Assembly (NCBI RefSeq): GCF_000826685.1
Contig: NZ_JROO01000041.1
Location: 1-32,985, forward strand
Source of the DNA: Streptomonospora alba
GTDB taxonomy: Bacteria; Actinomycetota; Actinomycetes; Streptosporangiales; Streptosporangiaceae
DNA length: 32,985 nt
Reading direction: 5' to 3'
Both the position numbers and the translations under genes were made by a program. Numbering within the stretch: the first letter of the stretch is position 1; every line of letters starts with the position of its first letter. The notes below the pieces were generated by a model, which saw only the letters and a list, made by a program, of their open reading frames with translations, made no database searches and was not told the origin of the DNA. Below, in pieces: positions 8,817-16,393 of the stretch.

Positions 8817-8883
8817 CCGTCATCATTCCGCTCCGCGGCACGCGATCCTGGGCGCGCGGAGCGGCGAAACCGGGAGTAGAGCA

Positions 8884-10311
8884 ATGGCAGAGAACAACCC
8901 CGACCTCCACGGCCCGCCCGACGGCGTCGACGAGGAGACCGAGGTCAAACCCGTGGTCGCCGTAGTCGGGCGGCCCAATGTCGGAAAGTCGTCGCTGGTC
9001 AACCGCATCATCGGCCGCCGCGAGGCGGTCGTCGAGGACGTCCCCGGCGTGACCCGCGACCGCGTCGCCTACGACGCCTCATGGCAGTCGCAGGAGTTCA
9101 CCCTCGTCGACACCGGCGGTTGGGAGACGGGCGTCTCCGGGCTCGCGGGGGTCGTCGCCGGCCAGGCCGAGTTCGCCGCCCGCGCCGCGGACGCGATTCT
9201 GTTCGTCGTCGACGCCACCGTGGGTACCACCGACGCCGACGAGGCGGTCGCCCGTGTGCTGCGCCGCTCCGGCAAACCGGTCGTGCTCGCCGCCAACAAG
9301 GTCGACGGGGAGCTGCAGGAAGCCGACGCCCTGGCGCTGTGGAACCTCGGCATGGGCGAGCCGTTCCCGGTCAGCGCCCTGCACGGGCGCGGCACCGGCG
9401 ACATGCTCGACGCCGTGGCCGCCGTGGTCCCCCAGACTCCCGAGCGCGAGGAGGACGAGGACGAGGACGCTCCGCGCCGGATCGCCCTGGTAGGGCGGCC
9501 CAACGTGGGCAAGTCCAGCCTGCTCAACCGGATCGCCGGCGAGGACCGCGTGGTCGTCGACGCCACGGCGGGCACCACCCGCGACGCCGTCGACGAGATC
9601 GTGGAGCTGGGCGGCAAACCGTGGACCTTCATCGACACCGCGGGCATCCGCCGCCGCTTCCGCGCGCTGCAGGGCGCCGACTACTACGCCACAGTGCGCA
9701 CATCGCAGGCGCTGGACCGCGCCGAGGTGGCCGTGGTCCTGATGGACGTCAGCGAGCCGCTCGCCGAACAGGACATCCGCGTGGTCGAGCAGGTGGTGGA
9801 ATCGGGCCGCGCCCTGGTGCTGGCGTTCAACAAGTGGGACACGCTCGACGACGAGCGGCGCTACTACCTGGAGAAGGAGATCGACCGCCAGCTCTCCCGG
9901 GTCTCCTGGGCGCCGCGCGTCAACATCTCCGCCAGCACCGGCCGCCACGTGGAGCGGCTCGTGCCCGCGCTGGAGACCAGCCTGGCGGGGTGGGACACCC
10001 GCATCTCCACCGGTCGGCTCAACGGCTGGCTCAAGGAGCTGGTGGCTGCCACCCCGCCGCCGGTGCGCGGCGGCAAGCAGCCCAAGATCCTCTTCGCCAC
10101 CCAGGCCGCCGCCCGGCCGCCGCAGTTCGTGCTTTTCACCACGGGCTTTCTGGAGGACAACTACCGCCGCTTCATCGAGCGCCGGCTGCGCGAGGACTTC
10201 GGCTTCCACGGGAGCCCGATCAAGCTGACCATGCGCATCCGCGAGAAGCAGGGCAAGGGCGGGGGCCGCAAGGCCGCCCGAGGCAGCACCCGCCGCGACT
10301 GGCGCCGCTGA
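8884..10311 (+). CDS. der: Ribosome biogenesis GTPase Der (EngA)
   Basis: Der is an essential GTPase in late 50S subunit assembly. The 475-residue protein has the two tandem G domains unique to this family: G1 motifs GRPNVGKSS at 29-37 and again near 204-212, each with DTxG ([18 protein letters not shown]) and NKxD (ANKVDGE, FNKWDTL). A C-terminal KH-like domain ends in a basic tail. An acidic linker EEDEDEDAP separates the G domains. ATG 8884 with GGGAG at 8872-8876 fixes the start; the longer upstream frame does not resemble the family. Confidence 0.97.
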   Translation: MAENNPDLHGPPDGVDEETEVKPVVAVVGRPNVGKSSLVNRIIGRREAVVEDVPGVTRDRVAYDASWQSQEFTLVDTGGWETGVSGLAGVVAGQAEFAARAADAILFVVDATVGTTDADEAVARVLRRSGKPVVLAANKVDGELQEADALALWNLGMGEPFPVSALHGRGTGDMLDAVAAVVPQTPEREEDEDEDAPRRIALVGRPNVGKSSLLNRIAGEDRVVVDATAGTTRDAVDEIVELGGKPWTFIDTAGIRRRFRALQGADYYATVRTSQALDRAEVAVVLMDVSEPLAEQDIRVVEQVVESGRALVLAFNKWDTLDDERRYYLEKEIDRQLSRVSWAPRVNISASTGRHVERLVPALETSLAGWDTRISTGRLNGWLKELVAATPPPVRGGKQPKILFATQAAARPPQFVLFTTGFLEDNYRRFIERRLREDFGFHGSPIKLTMRIREKQGKGGGRKAARGSTRRDWRR

Positions 10312-10389
10312 CGTCCACCGCGGCCACCTGCACACGCCCGCCTCCACCGCCCACCGCGTCCAGCCCGGTCCGCGTGCTCCCCGGCCCCG

Positions 10390-10450
10390 GTTGATCTTGT
10401 ACCTACGGTCACTGTGAGCGATCACATGTGCCCGTAGGTACAAGATCAAC
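10390..10450. repeat. Long low-GC hairpin downstream of der, REP/MITE-like
   Basis: A perfect 19-bp inverted repeat has arms GTTGATCTTGTACCTACGG (10390-10408) and its complement (10432-10450). After one T-C mismatch the pairing resumes as CAC/GTG, then, past a one-base bulge, TGTGA/TCACA closing a GCGA (GNRA) tetraloop at 10418-10421. In total 27 bp are paired. The arms are only about 47% GC in a region well above 70%, and no T-run follows. It could be the 3' end of der mRNA, but length and composition look more like a dispersed palindromic element. I see no second copy in the window. Confidence 0.8.
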
Positions 10451-10601
10451 GCTGGTCGCGGGGTGCGCAACCGTGTGCACGCGGAACCGGCGGTCGCCGT
10501 CCCGGGGCGGCGGTGCTCCCGTCGTCCCGGTCCTGCCTCGCCGTCTCCGCCTCCCAGCACCGCCGGGCCGATACGCGGACTGTGTGGGGATCTGCGTGAT
10601 C
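10451..10601. other. Intergenic stretch between the der hairpin and the candidate small RNA promoter
   Basis: No gene, RNA or clear repeat is visible here. Open frames crossing it lack start signals and do not read like protein. The whole 619-base gap 10312-10930 holds only the hairpin at 10390-10450 and the structured unit at 10602-10751. Confidence 0.5.
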
Positions 10602-10630
10602 TTGGAGGCGCTTGGATGCTTATGTATTAT
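10602..10630 (+). promoter_or_regulatory. Predicted promoter of the candidate small RNA
   Basis: TTGGAG (10602-10607), a 17-base spacer and TATTAT (10625-10630) lie in an unusually AT-rich patch. The expected start point, 10635-10638, coincides with the first base of the first hairpin. Confidence 0.55.
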
Positions 10631-10634
10631 TTTT

Positions 10635-10751
10635 CTGGGAAGTAATCCCATCATCCCAGCGCTGCGCCCCTTCGAGGGCGCGGTGCGCGGGAGGCGACCC
10701 CAAAGGAGGGGTGGGGTCGCGGGAGGCGCCGCTCAGCGGCGCCTCCCTTTT
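10635..10751 (+). ncRNA. Candidate small structured RNA, about 115 nt, function unknown
   Basis: Four helices follow one another almost without spacers. P1 is CTGGGA (10635-10640) with TCCCAG (10654-10659). P2 is GCGCCC (10664-10669) with GGGCGC (10676-10681), extended by GCGC pairs at 10659-10662 and 10685-10688. P3 is GCGACCCC (10694-10701) with GGGGTCGC (10713-10720), whose loop 10702-10712 displays AAAGGAGG, a perfect match to the anti-Shine-Dalgarno end of 16S rRNA. P4 is a 12-bp terminator stem. GGGAGGCG occurs twice (10689-10696 and 10721-10728), so the terminator's right arm has two possible partners. The promoter upstream and terminator downstream define a free-standing unit. It matches no RNA family that I can recall; an attenuator for the gene at 10931 is the main alternative. 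Confidence 0.55.
10721..10751 (+). terminator. Intrinsic terminator, 12-bp stem and T-run
   Basis: GGGAGGCGCCGC (10721-10732), loop TCA, GCGGCGCCTCCC (10736-10747), then TTTT (10748-10751). The stem is perfect. This is the clearest rho-independent terminator in the window. Confidence 0.85.
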
Positions 10752-10930
10752 CGGTTGCCCTGCCTTCGGCTGCCCCGGCCTCCCCGCCGTCCTCAGCCGA
10801 AGCGCCTCGCGGCGCGGATCGCCCGACACGTCGGTGCCTCGGCGATCCTCGGCGCGCCGTCGGGCGGCTGGCAGACTCGGTGGGAGCGGCACGTCCGCGC
10901 CCCGGCTGTCCCGGCGACTGGAGGAACCCG

Positions 10931-11827
10931 GTGCCCGACTACGGAAACCCCATCCGCTTCGGCGTCTTTCCCTCGCCCGAAGCCTCCGGCCTCGACGAGA
11001 CCCTGGCCATGGCAGACGCCGCCGAGCGCGGCGGGCTCGACCTCATCGGCATCCAGGACCACCCGTACCAGCGCCGCCACCTCGACGCGTGGGCGCTCAT
11101 GGCCACGGTCCTGGCCCGCACCGAGCGCGTCGGCGTCTTCCCCGACGTCGCCAACCTCCCGCTGCGCCAGCCCGCCGTGATGGCCAAGACCGCGGCGAGC
11201 CTGGACGTGATCTCGGGCGGGCGCTTCGAGCTCGGGCTGGGGGCAGGAGCCTTCTGGCAGGCCATCAGCGCGATGGGCGGCCCCTCGCGCACCCCGCCGG
11301 AGGCCGCGGGCGCGCTTGAGGAGGCCGTGGAGGTCGTCAAGCTGATGTGGAGCGACCGCAGCTCCGTGTGCTACGACGGAGACCACTACCGCCTCAGCGG
11401 AGTCAAACCCGGCCCGCAGCCGGTTCATGACATGGGCGTATGGCTGGGCGTCGGCGGGAAGCGCATGCTCGCCGCCGTCGGGCGGCTGGCCGACGGCTGG
11501 GTCCCCTCCAGCGCCTACTTTCCGCCGGAGAAGCTGCCCGCGATGAGCGAGCGCATCGATGCCGCGGCCCGCGACGCCGGCCGCGACCCCGCCCGCATCC
11601 GGCGGATCTACAACGTCATGGGCACCGTCGACGGCAGTGGGGAGGGCGCCCTGCAGGGGCCGCCGCACGCCTGGGTGGAGGAACTCTCCCGGATCGCCGT
11701 CGAGAACGGCATGGACACCTTCGTCTTCGCGCCCGAGGAAGGCGGCGTCGTCCAAGTCGAGCGCTTCGCCGCAGAGGTCGCCCCGGCCGTGCGCGAAGAG
11801 GTCGCCCGCCGGCGGGGACGCGGGTAG
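10931..11827 (+). CDS. LLM class F420-dependent oxidoreductase (luciferase-like)
   Basis: A 298-residue TIM-barrel protein of the bacterial luciferase-like family, which in actinobacteria mostly uses coenzyme F420. Family features in order: IRFGVFPSPEA at the first strand, a helix with ETLAMADAAERGGLDLIGIQDHPYQRR, VGVFPDVANLPLRQPAVMAKTAASLD, and SGGRFELGLGAGAFW, which usually shapes the cofactor phosphate pocket. Later come WLGVGGKRMLAAVGRLADGWVPS and a C-terminal domain ending in REEVARRRGRG. GTG 10931 has GGAGGAA at 10919-10925. The substrate cannot be told from sequence. F420 rather than FMN use is inferred from family knowledge. The next gene is a compact GNAT 76 bases downstream. Confidence 0.85.
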   Translation: MPDYGNPIRFGVFPSPEASGLDETLAMADAAERGGLDLIGIQDHPYQRRHLDAWALMATVLARTERVGVFPDVANLPLRQPAVMAKTAASLDVISGGRFELGLGAGAFWQAISAMGGPSRTPPEAAGALEEAVEVVKLMWSDRSSVCYDGDHYRLSGVKPGPQPVHDMGVWLGVGGKRMLAAVGRLADGWVPSSAYFPPEKLPAMSERIDAAARDAGRDPARIRRIYNVMGTVDGSGEGALQGPPHAWVEELSRIAVENGMDTFVFAPEEGGVVQVERFAAEVAPAVREEVARRRGRG

Positions 11828-11903
11828 CCGTTCCGCGGGTGGGCGGGCGAGGCCGGCCGGCCCCGCCCGAAGCACCGTCCGGCAACGTGAAGGAGAAGCA
11901 GCC

Positions 11904-12212
11904 ATGGACATCGAGGTCGCCGACGCCCCCGACCGCAAGCGCTACGAGGCCCGCACCGGAGGGGAGGTCGCCGGGTTCGCGGCATACCAGACGACCCACG
12001 AGCTCGCCGTGTTCACCCACACCGAGGTCGACCCCGCTTACGAAGGCCAAGGGGTCGGCGGAGCGCTGATCCGCGGGGCGCTCGACGACGTCCGCCGCCG
12101 CGGCTTGGCGGTTCTGCCGGTCTGCCCGTTCGTCAAGGGCTGGATCCAGCGCCACCCCGAGTATTCCGACCTCGTCTACCAGTCCAAGACCAGCATTCCT
12201 AGGGAGGACTGA
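11904..12212 (+). CDS. Compact GNAT-family N-acetyltransferase (Acetyltransf_CG type)
   Basis: A 102-residue protein matching the short GCN5-related family found in plants, yeast and many bacteria. The acetyl-CoA pyrophosphate-binding turn is YEGQGVGGALIRGAL (about 54-68). The family's C-terminal signature is LPVCPFVKGWIQRHPEYSDL, with a conserved Cys thought to face acetyl-CoA. ATG 11904 with AAGGAG at 11890-11895 is the best start; the frame continues upstream in non-family sequence. Substrates for this family are largely unknown. It may share a transcript with the oxidoreductase before it. Confidence 0.87.
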   Translation: MDIEVADAPDRKRYEARTGGEVAGFAAYQTTHELAVFTHTEVDPAYEGQGVGGALIRGALDDVRRRGLAVLPVCPFVKGWIQRHPEYSDLVYQSKTSIPRED

Positions 12213-12237
12213 GCGCCGCACGACCGCGCTGCGGCGA

Positions 12238-12279
12238 CCCGGCGCCCGCCGCGGGGCCCCGGCGTCCCGCAGCGCCGGG
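12238..12279 (+). terminator. GC-rich dyad after the GNAT gene
   Basis: Arms CCCGGCGC (12238-12245) and GCGCCGGG (12272-12279) enclose a 26-base GC-rich loop that can itself fold. There is no T-run. A terminator role is only suggested by position. Confidence 0.3.
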
Positions 12280-12348
12280 CGGTGCGGTGGCCGGATCCGG
12301 CGCCGGAGCGACGCCGGGACGCATTCGCGCCCGTGTCAAAATCGGGTC

Positions 12349-12957
12349 ATGGCCTCGACAATCGCAGCAGAACGGACAGCCGTCCTGGCACTGCACTGGC
12401 AGGTGAACACCACCCGCGCCGAGGGCTTCTTCGGCGACATGCTCAGCGCCGCCGTGCGCAGCAGCGGCGTGATCGAGCGGGCGTCGCGCTTCCACGACGC
12501 GGCCCGCGCAGCGGGCGTGCCCGTGGCCTTCACCCGGTTCACCGTTCCCGAAGGCGAGGGCGGCCTGGTCCGCAACACCGCGTTCATGACCGCCGTCGGC
12601 GAGGCCCAGGAGAGCTTTCGGCCCGACGCCCCCGGCGCCGCGCTGATCGAGGAGATGGCCGACCTGGGCGAGCGCGACCTCGTCGTCGACAACCAGCGGC
12701 TGTCGGGCCTGTCCAGCGAGCTGCCCGAGCGCCTGGCCGCGCTCGGGATCGCCACCGTGTTCGTGACCGGGGTGGCGACCAACCTCACCGTCGAGCAAAC
12801 CGCGCGTCACGGCACCGACCTCGGATTCACCGTCCATCCGGTCTCCGACTGCGTCACCGCGGCCGACCCGGCCGCGCACGAGGCGTCCCTGGCCGACCTG
12901 GAACTGGTCACCGCCGGCTGCCTGACCGCTCGGCAGGCACTCGACCGGCTGGTGTGA
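12349..12957 (+). CDS. Isochorismatase-fold protein lacking the catalytic triad
   Basis: A 202-residue protein of the isochorismatase/cysteine hydrolase superfamily. The first strand reads AVLALHWQVN where active members have VxDMQxD, so the Asp is His16. The Lys strand reads DLVVDNQRLSGLSSEL with Asn115 in the Lys position. The nucleophile motif reads VTGVATNLTVEQTAR with Thr147 for Cys. The rest of the fold is intact, including GFTVHPVSDCVTA. True isochorismatases also lack the Cys but keep the Asp, so this protein should not hydrolyse in the known way. It may bind a ligand or use other chemistry. There is no clear ribosome site before ATG 12349; TGTCAAAAT ending at 12342 is a possible -10 for a leaderless message. 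Confidence 0.82.
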   Translation: MASTIAAERTAVLALHWQVNTTRAEGFFGDMLSAAVRSSGVIERASRFHDAARAAGVPVAFTRFTVPEGEGGLVRNTAFMTAVGEAQESFRPDAPGAALIEEMADLGERDLVVDNQRLSGLSSELPERLAALGIATVFVTGVATNLTVEQTARHGTDLGFTVHPVSDCVTAADPAAHEASLADLELVTAGCLTARQALDRLV

Positions 12958-13258
12958 CGGCTGTCTCCCGTCCGGCTCTCCGGCGGCGGTTCGAGCGCAC
13001 CAGGACCCAGCGGACGTCTGCCCTGGGCAGCGCGTGAACCGGAAGCGGCCTGGCCGCCCGGTTTGCGGGACATTCCCCGCGAAGGGGGCGGTCCAAGCGA
13101 TCCGCAACCGGGTTGCAAGGCCGCCGCCTTACGATTGGTGCCGTTGCGACGACCGCCGGTAGCGCTTGCCGTGCCGCCGACGTCCGGGAAGCCGAACGCG
13201 GGCGGCCGGGCGCGGCACGGTACGACCGGAGGCCGACCGAAGCCGTGGAGGGGGCGGC
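12958..13258. other. Intergenic region before the ArsR-like regulator
   Basis: 301 bases without a supported gene. TTGCAA (13113-13118) and TACGAT (13130-13135) resemble promoter hexamers but are only 11 bases apart, too close to act together. Nothing else stands out. Confidence 0.4.
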
Positions 13259-14377
13259 GTGCTGCGTATCCGATTCGATGAGCAGTATCCGGAGGCCGTC
13301 CACCTCGCGGAGCGCCCTGATGCTCTGTGGGAGATGCTGCTGAGCCTGCACGCGCTGCAGGACCCCCGCGCCGCGCCGGGCCACGAGCCGTGGCGGCAGC
13401 GCGTCTGCGGGCGACTGACCGCGCCGATGCGTCGGCTCGCCGAGTTCGCGCCGCCGACGGGCTACTCACCCGACTTCCTGACACCGCCGACGGATGCCGA
13501 CGGCCTCGACGAAGGGCTCGCGGCCGTCCGGGCCACCCCGGTTCACCGCCTGCGCCGCGACCTGCGGCTGCTGTCGCGGCAGCAGCCGCGCTCGGCGGTC
13601 GTGCGAAACCTGCTCCGCGAGGGCGCGACGGGACTCGGGCCGCTGACGGAGACGATGCGCGCCTACTTCGACCTGGCCGTCGCACCCGTATGGGAGGACC
13701 TCAACACCGCCGTCGAACAGAGCCTCGGCCGCACGGCGCCCCGCACCGCCGCCCCGCTCCTCCCTTCCGCGCAGCCCGTTCCCGCTCCGGGGCGGTCGGC
13801 GCCGGCCCCGGGCGCCGGGGCCCCGCCGACCGCCCGCCCGTCTTCCGTGGGCCTTGGGCCTGCTCCGCGTGCGCCGGCCGCCCCGCCCGCTTCGCACGGA
13901 CTCCGCGACCTGCCCGCGCCGCTGCGCCGCTCGGCGCGCTGGCACGGCCCGGTGCTGGAGGTCGCCTACCCGGTGCCCCGCGACCTGGTGCTGGCGGGCC
14001 GCGACCTGCACCTGGTGCCGTCCTACTTCTGCCACCGCTATCCCATCGCGTTCTACGACCCGCAGTTGCCGCCCGTGCTCGTCTATCCGGCCGTGCACAC
14101 CGCCGTGCCCGTCGCCGCCGCGGTGGATCCCCGCCGCCGAGCCGCCCTGGAGAAGCTGCTCGGGCGTACCCGTGCCGCAGTGCTCGCAGCGATCGCGGAC
14201 GGCTGCACCACCACCGAGCTGTCCCGGTGCCTGGACATCTCCCCGGCCTCGGCGAGCGAGCACGCCACGGTGCTGCGCAGCGCGGGGCTGATCCGCAGCC
14301 ACCGGGAGCGCAACACCGTCCGGCACCGCGTGACCGAGCTGGGGCTGCGGCTGCTCGCCGACGCCGACGGAGGGTGA
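13259..14377 (+). CDS. ArsR-like winged-helix transcriptional regulator
   Basis: A 372-residue regulator. The DNA-binding domain is near the C-terminus (about 295-365): RTRAAVLAAIADGCTTTEL, then recognition-helix sequence DISPASASEHATVLRSAGLI and the wing SHRERNTVRHRVTELG. The N-terminal half (about 1-165) is helical with many Arg, of the kind often fused to ArsR domains in actinobacteria (DUF5937-like by my recollection). A Pro/Ala-rich linker runs about 165-215. A second ordered region (LRDLPAPLRRSARWHGPVLEVAYPV onward) precedes the HTH. GTG 13259 has GGAGGGGG at 13247-13254. No metal-binding Cys pattern of classical ArsR is seen, so the signal is unknown. It might control the secreted-protein genes downstream, 241 bases away (weak inference). 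Confidence 0.82.
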   Translation: MLRIRFDEQYPEAVHLAERPDALWEMLLSLHALQDPRAAPGHEPWRQRVCGRLTAPMRRLAEFAPPTGYSPDFLTPPTDADGLDEGLAAVRATPVHRLRRDLRLLSRQQPRSAVVRNLLREGATGLGPLTETMRAYFDLAVAPVWEDLNTAVEQSLGRTAPRTAAPLLPSAQPVPAPGRSAPAPGAGAPPTARPSSVGLGPAPRAPAAPPASHGLRDLPAPLRRSARWHGPVLEVAYPVPRDLVLAGRDLHLVPSYFCHRYPIAFYDPQLPPVLVYPAVHTAVPVAAAVDPRRRAALEKLLGRTRAAVLAAIADGCTTTELSRCLDISPASASEHATVLRSAGLIRSHRERNTVRHRVTELGLRLLADADGG

Positions 14378-14618
14378 CCCCTGCTTCCGCTCCCGCCGGG
14401 GACGGCCGGAGCCGGCCGCACTTTCGGGGAGTCCCGAATGACGTTGCCGCGTCCCCGACCGCGCCGTTCACTGGCTATGGACGCGCCGAACCGCCGCGGG
14501 AGGCCCGGTGCCCGCGGTACGGGCCTCCGCGGAGCCCGGCCACCGCTCGCGGGGCCGGCGGCGCGCCGTGGGAGAACACGTAGGGCCGCGGCGTTCGCGG
14601 CCATAGGAGGGGAGAACC

Positions 14619-15071
14619 ATGGGAGCCAGACGGACAGTCGCGACGCTTGCGATCCCGTTCGTCGTGGGACTTGCGGCAGTGGGCCTCTCGGCGGGTCCGG
14701 CCGCCGCGGCGGCCGACGGCCGGCCCTGCGCCTTCACCGGCGACTACCGCACCATGCCCACCGGCAACACCGTCCCGGTGCGCTGGTGCCCGGACTGGTC
14801 GCCCCGCTCCGACGGGCGCATCCCGGTCTACGAGGCGCCCACCGGCGGCTCCGTCGTCGGGTGGATGAACGACACCGGCACGCGCACCAACTGGTACGTG
14901 TGCCAGATCAACGGAGCGCGCCATGACGCAGGGGGGTACTGGAACACCTGGTGGGCCCTGACGATGGCCGACAACGGCCAGTGGGGCTGGGTCAACGAGA
15001 CCTACTTCCGCGGCGGCGGCAACGGCGAGCGCGACGGCGGCCTGCCCGCCGACTGCCCGCCGCTGGACTGA
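14619..15071 (+). CDS. Secreted four-cysteine SH3-like small protein, copy 1
   Basis: 150 residues. A signal peptide runs from MGARRTVATLAIPFVVG to an Ala-rich site ending near AAAADG, so the mature part is about 115 residues. It has four Cys, in RPCAF, RWCPDWSPRSDG, WYVCQ and ADCPP, likely two disulfides outside the cell. The core pattern RIPVYEAPTGGSVVGWMND, then TNWYVCQ, then WWALTMADNGQWGWVNETYF looks like a bacterial SH3-type beta barrel: a V-Y strand, a G-rich turn, and a W-V-N closing strand. ATG 14619 has AGGAGG at 14605-14610. Two paralogues follow in tandem. The function is unknown; binding to the cell wall or to other surface molecules is a guess. Confidence 0.85.
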   Translation: MGARRTVATLAIPFVVGLAAVGLSAGPAAAAADGRPCAFTGDYRTMPTGNTVPVRWCPDWSPRSDGRIPVYEAPTGGSVVGWMNDTGTRTNWYVCQINGARHDAGGYWNTWWALTMADNGQWGWVNETYFRGGGNGERDGGLPADCPPLD

Positions 15072-15084
15072 TGCGACCGACCTC

Positions 15085-15100
15085 CGCCGCATCAGCGGCG
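15085..15100 (+). other. Small hairpin between copies 1 and 2
   Basis: CGCCGC (15085-15090), loop ATCA, GCGGCG (15095-15100), between the stop of copy 1 and the ribosome site AAAGGA (15109-15114) of copy 2. The genes are only 49 bases apart, so it may act as a processing or attenuation element within one transcript. Confidence 0.35.
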
Positions 15101-15120
15101 ACCTTCGGAAAGGACCTTCG

Positions 15121-15567
15121 ATGCGGATCGCCACGTACGCAACGACCCTGATCGCCGCGGCGGGCGCCGCGGCGGGGCTGCTGCTGACCACCGCCCTGCC
15201 GGCGTCGGCCGCCGCCGACGCCCAGCCCTGTGTGAACGCGGGATTCGACCGGCAGCCGCCCGCGTGGAACCCCGCACCCGCGCACTGGTGCCCGGACTGG
15301 TCGCCCCGCTCCGACGGGCGCATCCCGGTCTACTTCAACCCCGACCACACCTCGTCGGTGCGGGGCCATCTGAACCGCACCGGCGACCGGACCAACTGGT
15401 ACATGTGCTGGTTCCCCGGAACCGAACTGCATCTCGGCGGCTACTACAACGACGCCTGGGCCTACACCATGGCCGACAACGGCCAGTGGGGCTATGTGAA
15501 CCAGGTCTACTTCCAGGGCGGCGGCAACAACGAGCACGACCCCGGCCTGCCGCCCTGCCCGTCCTGA
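15121..15567 (+). CDS. Secreted four-cysteine SH3-like small protein, copy 2
   Basis: 148 residues with a signal peptide (MRIATYATTLIAAAGAAAG to about SAAADA). It shares with copy 1 the blocks WCPDWSPRSDGRIPVY, TNWYMCW, YTMADNGQWGYVN and GGGNNE. Four Cys lie at QPCVN, HWCPDW, YMCWF and PPCPS. A run of 49 bases (15285-15333) is identical to 14783-14831 of copy 1, stronger than the protein similarity elsewhere, pointing to recent duplication or gene conversion. ATG 15121 has AAAGGA six bases upstream. Confidence 0.85.
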   Translation: MRIATYATTLIAAAGAAAGLLLTTALPASAAADAQPCVNAGFDRQPPAWNPAPAHWCPDWSPRSDGRIPVYFNPDHTSSVRGHLNRTGDRTNWYMCWFPGTELHLGGYYNDAWAYTMADNGQWGYVNQVYFQGGGNNEHDPGLPPCPS

Positions 15568-15569
15568 CC

Positions 15570-15600
15570 GCGTCCCGCCCGCGTCCCGCCCGCGTCCCGC
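15570..15600 (+). repeat. Tandem repeat, 11-base unit, nearly three copies
   Basis: GCGTCCCGCCC repeats at 15570-15580, 15581-15591 and 15592-15600 (partial). It lies in the 132-base gap between copies 2 and 3. Confidence 0.8.
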
Positions 15601-15699
15601 GCCGGACCGCATGCCGGCCGGCGCGGGCCGGCGGTCGCAGCGCCCTGCTGTTCCTTTCGCGTCCGCTGTGCGCGGGCGCCCCGACGGAGACGAGGAAGT

Positions 15700-16149
15700 A
15701 TGAACGCGCTCGCACGACGACTCGCAAGCGTGGCACTGGGCGCGGCGCTGGTGCCCGCGGCCCTCATGATGACCGCCGCGCCCGCCGCGGCCGCCGACGA
15801 TCAGCCGTGCCGCTTCTTCGAGAAGCGCCAGATCGAAGGCGTGTACTGGAATCTGTACCACTGCCCGGACTGGTCGCCGCGCTCGGACGGCCGGATCCCG
15901 GTCTACAACCGCCCCTACGGCGACTCCGGCGTCGCCGGGTGGATGAACAACACCGGCAACGCCGCGAACTGGTACATCCGCCAACTCCAGTGCGGCGGCT
16001 ATCAGCTGGGCTCCTACAGCAACAACTGGTGGGCCATGACGATGGCCGACAACGGCGAGTGGGGCTGGGTCAACGAGACCTACTTCCGGGGCGGCGGCGA
16101 CAACGAGGCCGACGGCGGCCTGCCGTACGGCGCCGGGCAGTGCACGTGA
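15700..16149 (+). CDS. Secreted four-cysteine SH3-like small protein, copy 3
   Basis: 149 residues with a signal peptide (MNALARRLASVALGAALV to about AAAADD). It keeps CPDWSPRSDGRIPVYNRP, GWMNNTGNAANWYI, WWAMTMADNGEWGWVNETYF and GGGDNEADGGLP. It has four Cys, but the third has shifted: WYIRQLQCGG here versus WYVCQ in copy 1. Its DNA is more diverged than that of copies 1 and 2, so it is the older branch. ATG 15700 is preceded by GGAG (15686-15689) and GAGGAA (15692-15697). Confidence 0.85.
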   Translation: MNALARRLASVALGAALVPAALMMTAAPAAAADDQPCRFFEKRQIEGVYWNLYHCPDWSPRSDGRIPVYNRPYGDSGVAGWMNNTGNAANWYIRQLQCGGYQLGSYSNNWWAMTMADNGEWGWVNETYFRGGGDNEADGGLPYGAGQCT

Positions 16150-16264
16150 CGACAGCGCTCCGCGGCCGCTGACGCCCCCTCCGGCCCGGTCGTGGTGACA
16201 GGCCTGATCGGCGCTACCGGCCCGCAGCCAGCTCGGCGGCCGCGGGCGCTGGTGCCTGGGCCTC

Positions 16265-16293
16265 GGGTGCGGTCCCTCAGCGGGGCCGCACCC
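16265..16293. terminator. Hairpin between convergent genes
   Basis: GGGTGCGGTCCC (16265-16276), loop TCAGC, GGGGCCGCACCC (16282-16293) make a 12-bp RNA stem with one U-G wobble. It sits between the secreted-protein cluster and the oppositely oriented HAD gene and could serve both. No T-run is present. Confidence 0.5.
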
Positions 16294-16393
16294 GTCGTAT
16301 GCGCTGCTCCGCTTCGGTCGACCCCGCGGGCCCGGGTGACCGCTGCGCGTCCGCCCGCCGCCGTTCCCGCGCGACTCCCGCGCTGCGCGGGCC

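Noticed and set aside
10664-10681. CCCCTTCGAGGG resembling a tRNA T-arm
   Set aside because: No acceptor stem, D-arm or anticodon arm can be fitted around it; it is better explained as helix P2 of the candidate small RNA.
10702-10713. AAAGGAGG as the ribosome site of a short gene starting at GTG 10711
   Set aside because: The spacing to that GTG is only one base, the site is in a hairpin loop, and the frame downstream runs through the terminator and shows no protein-like sequence.
10690-10751. Match to the actinobacterial 6C RNA
   Set aside because: 6C RNA has C-rich loops. Here the plus-strand loop is G-rich, and the opposite strand lacks the two C6 loops and has no terminator T-run.
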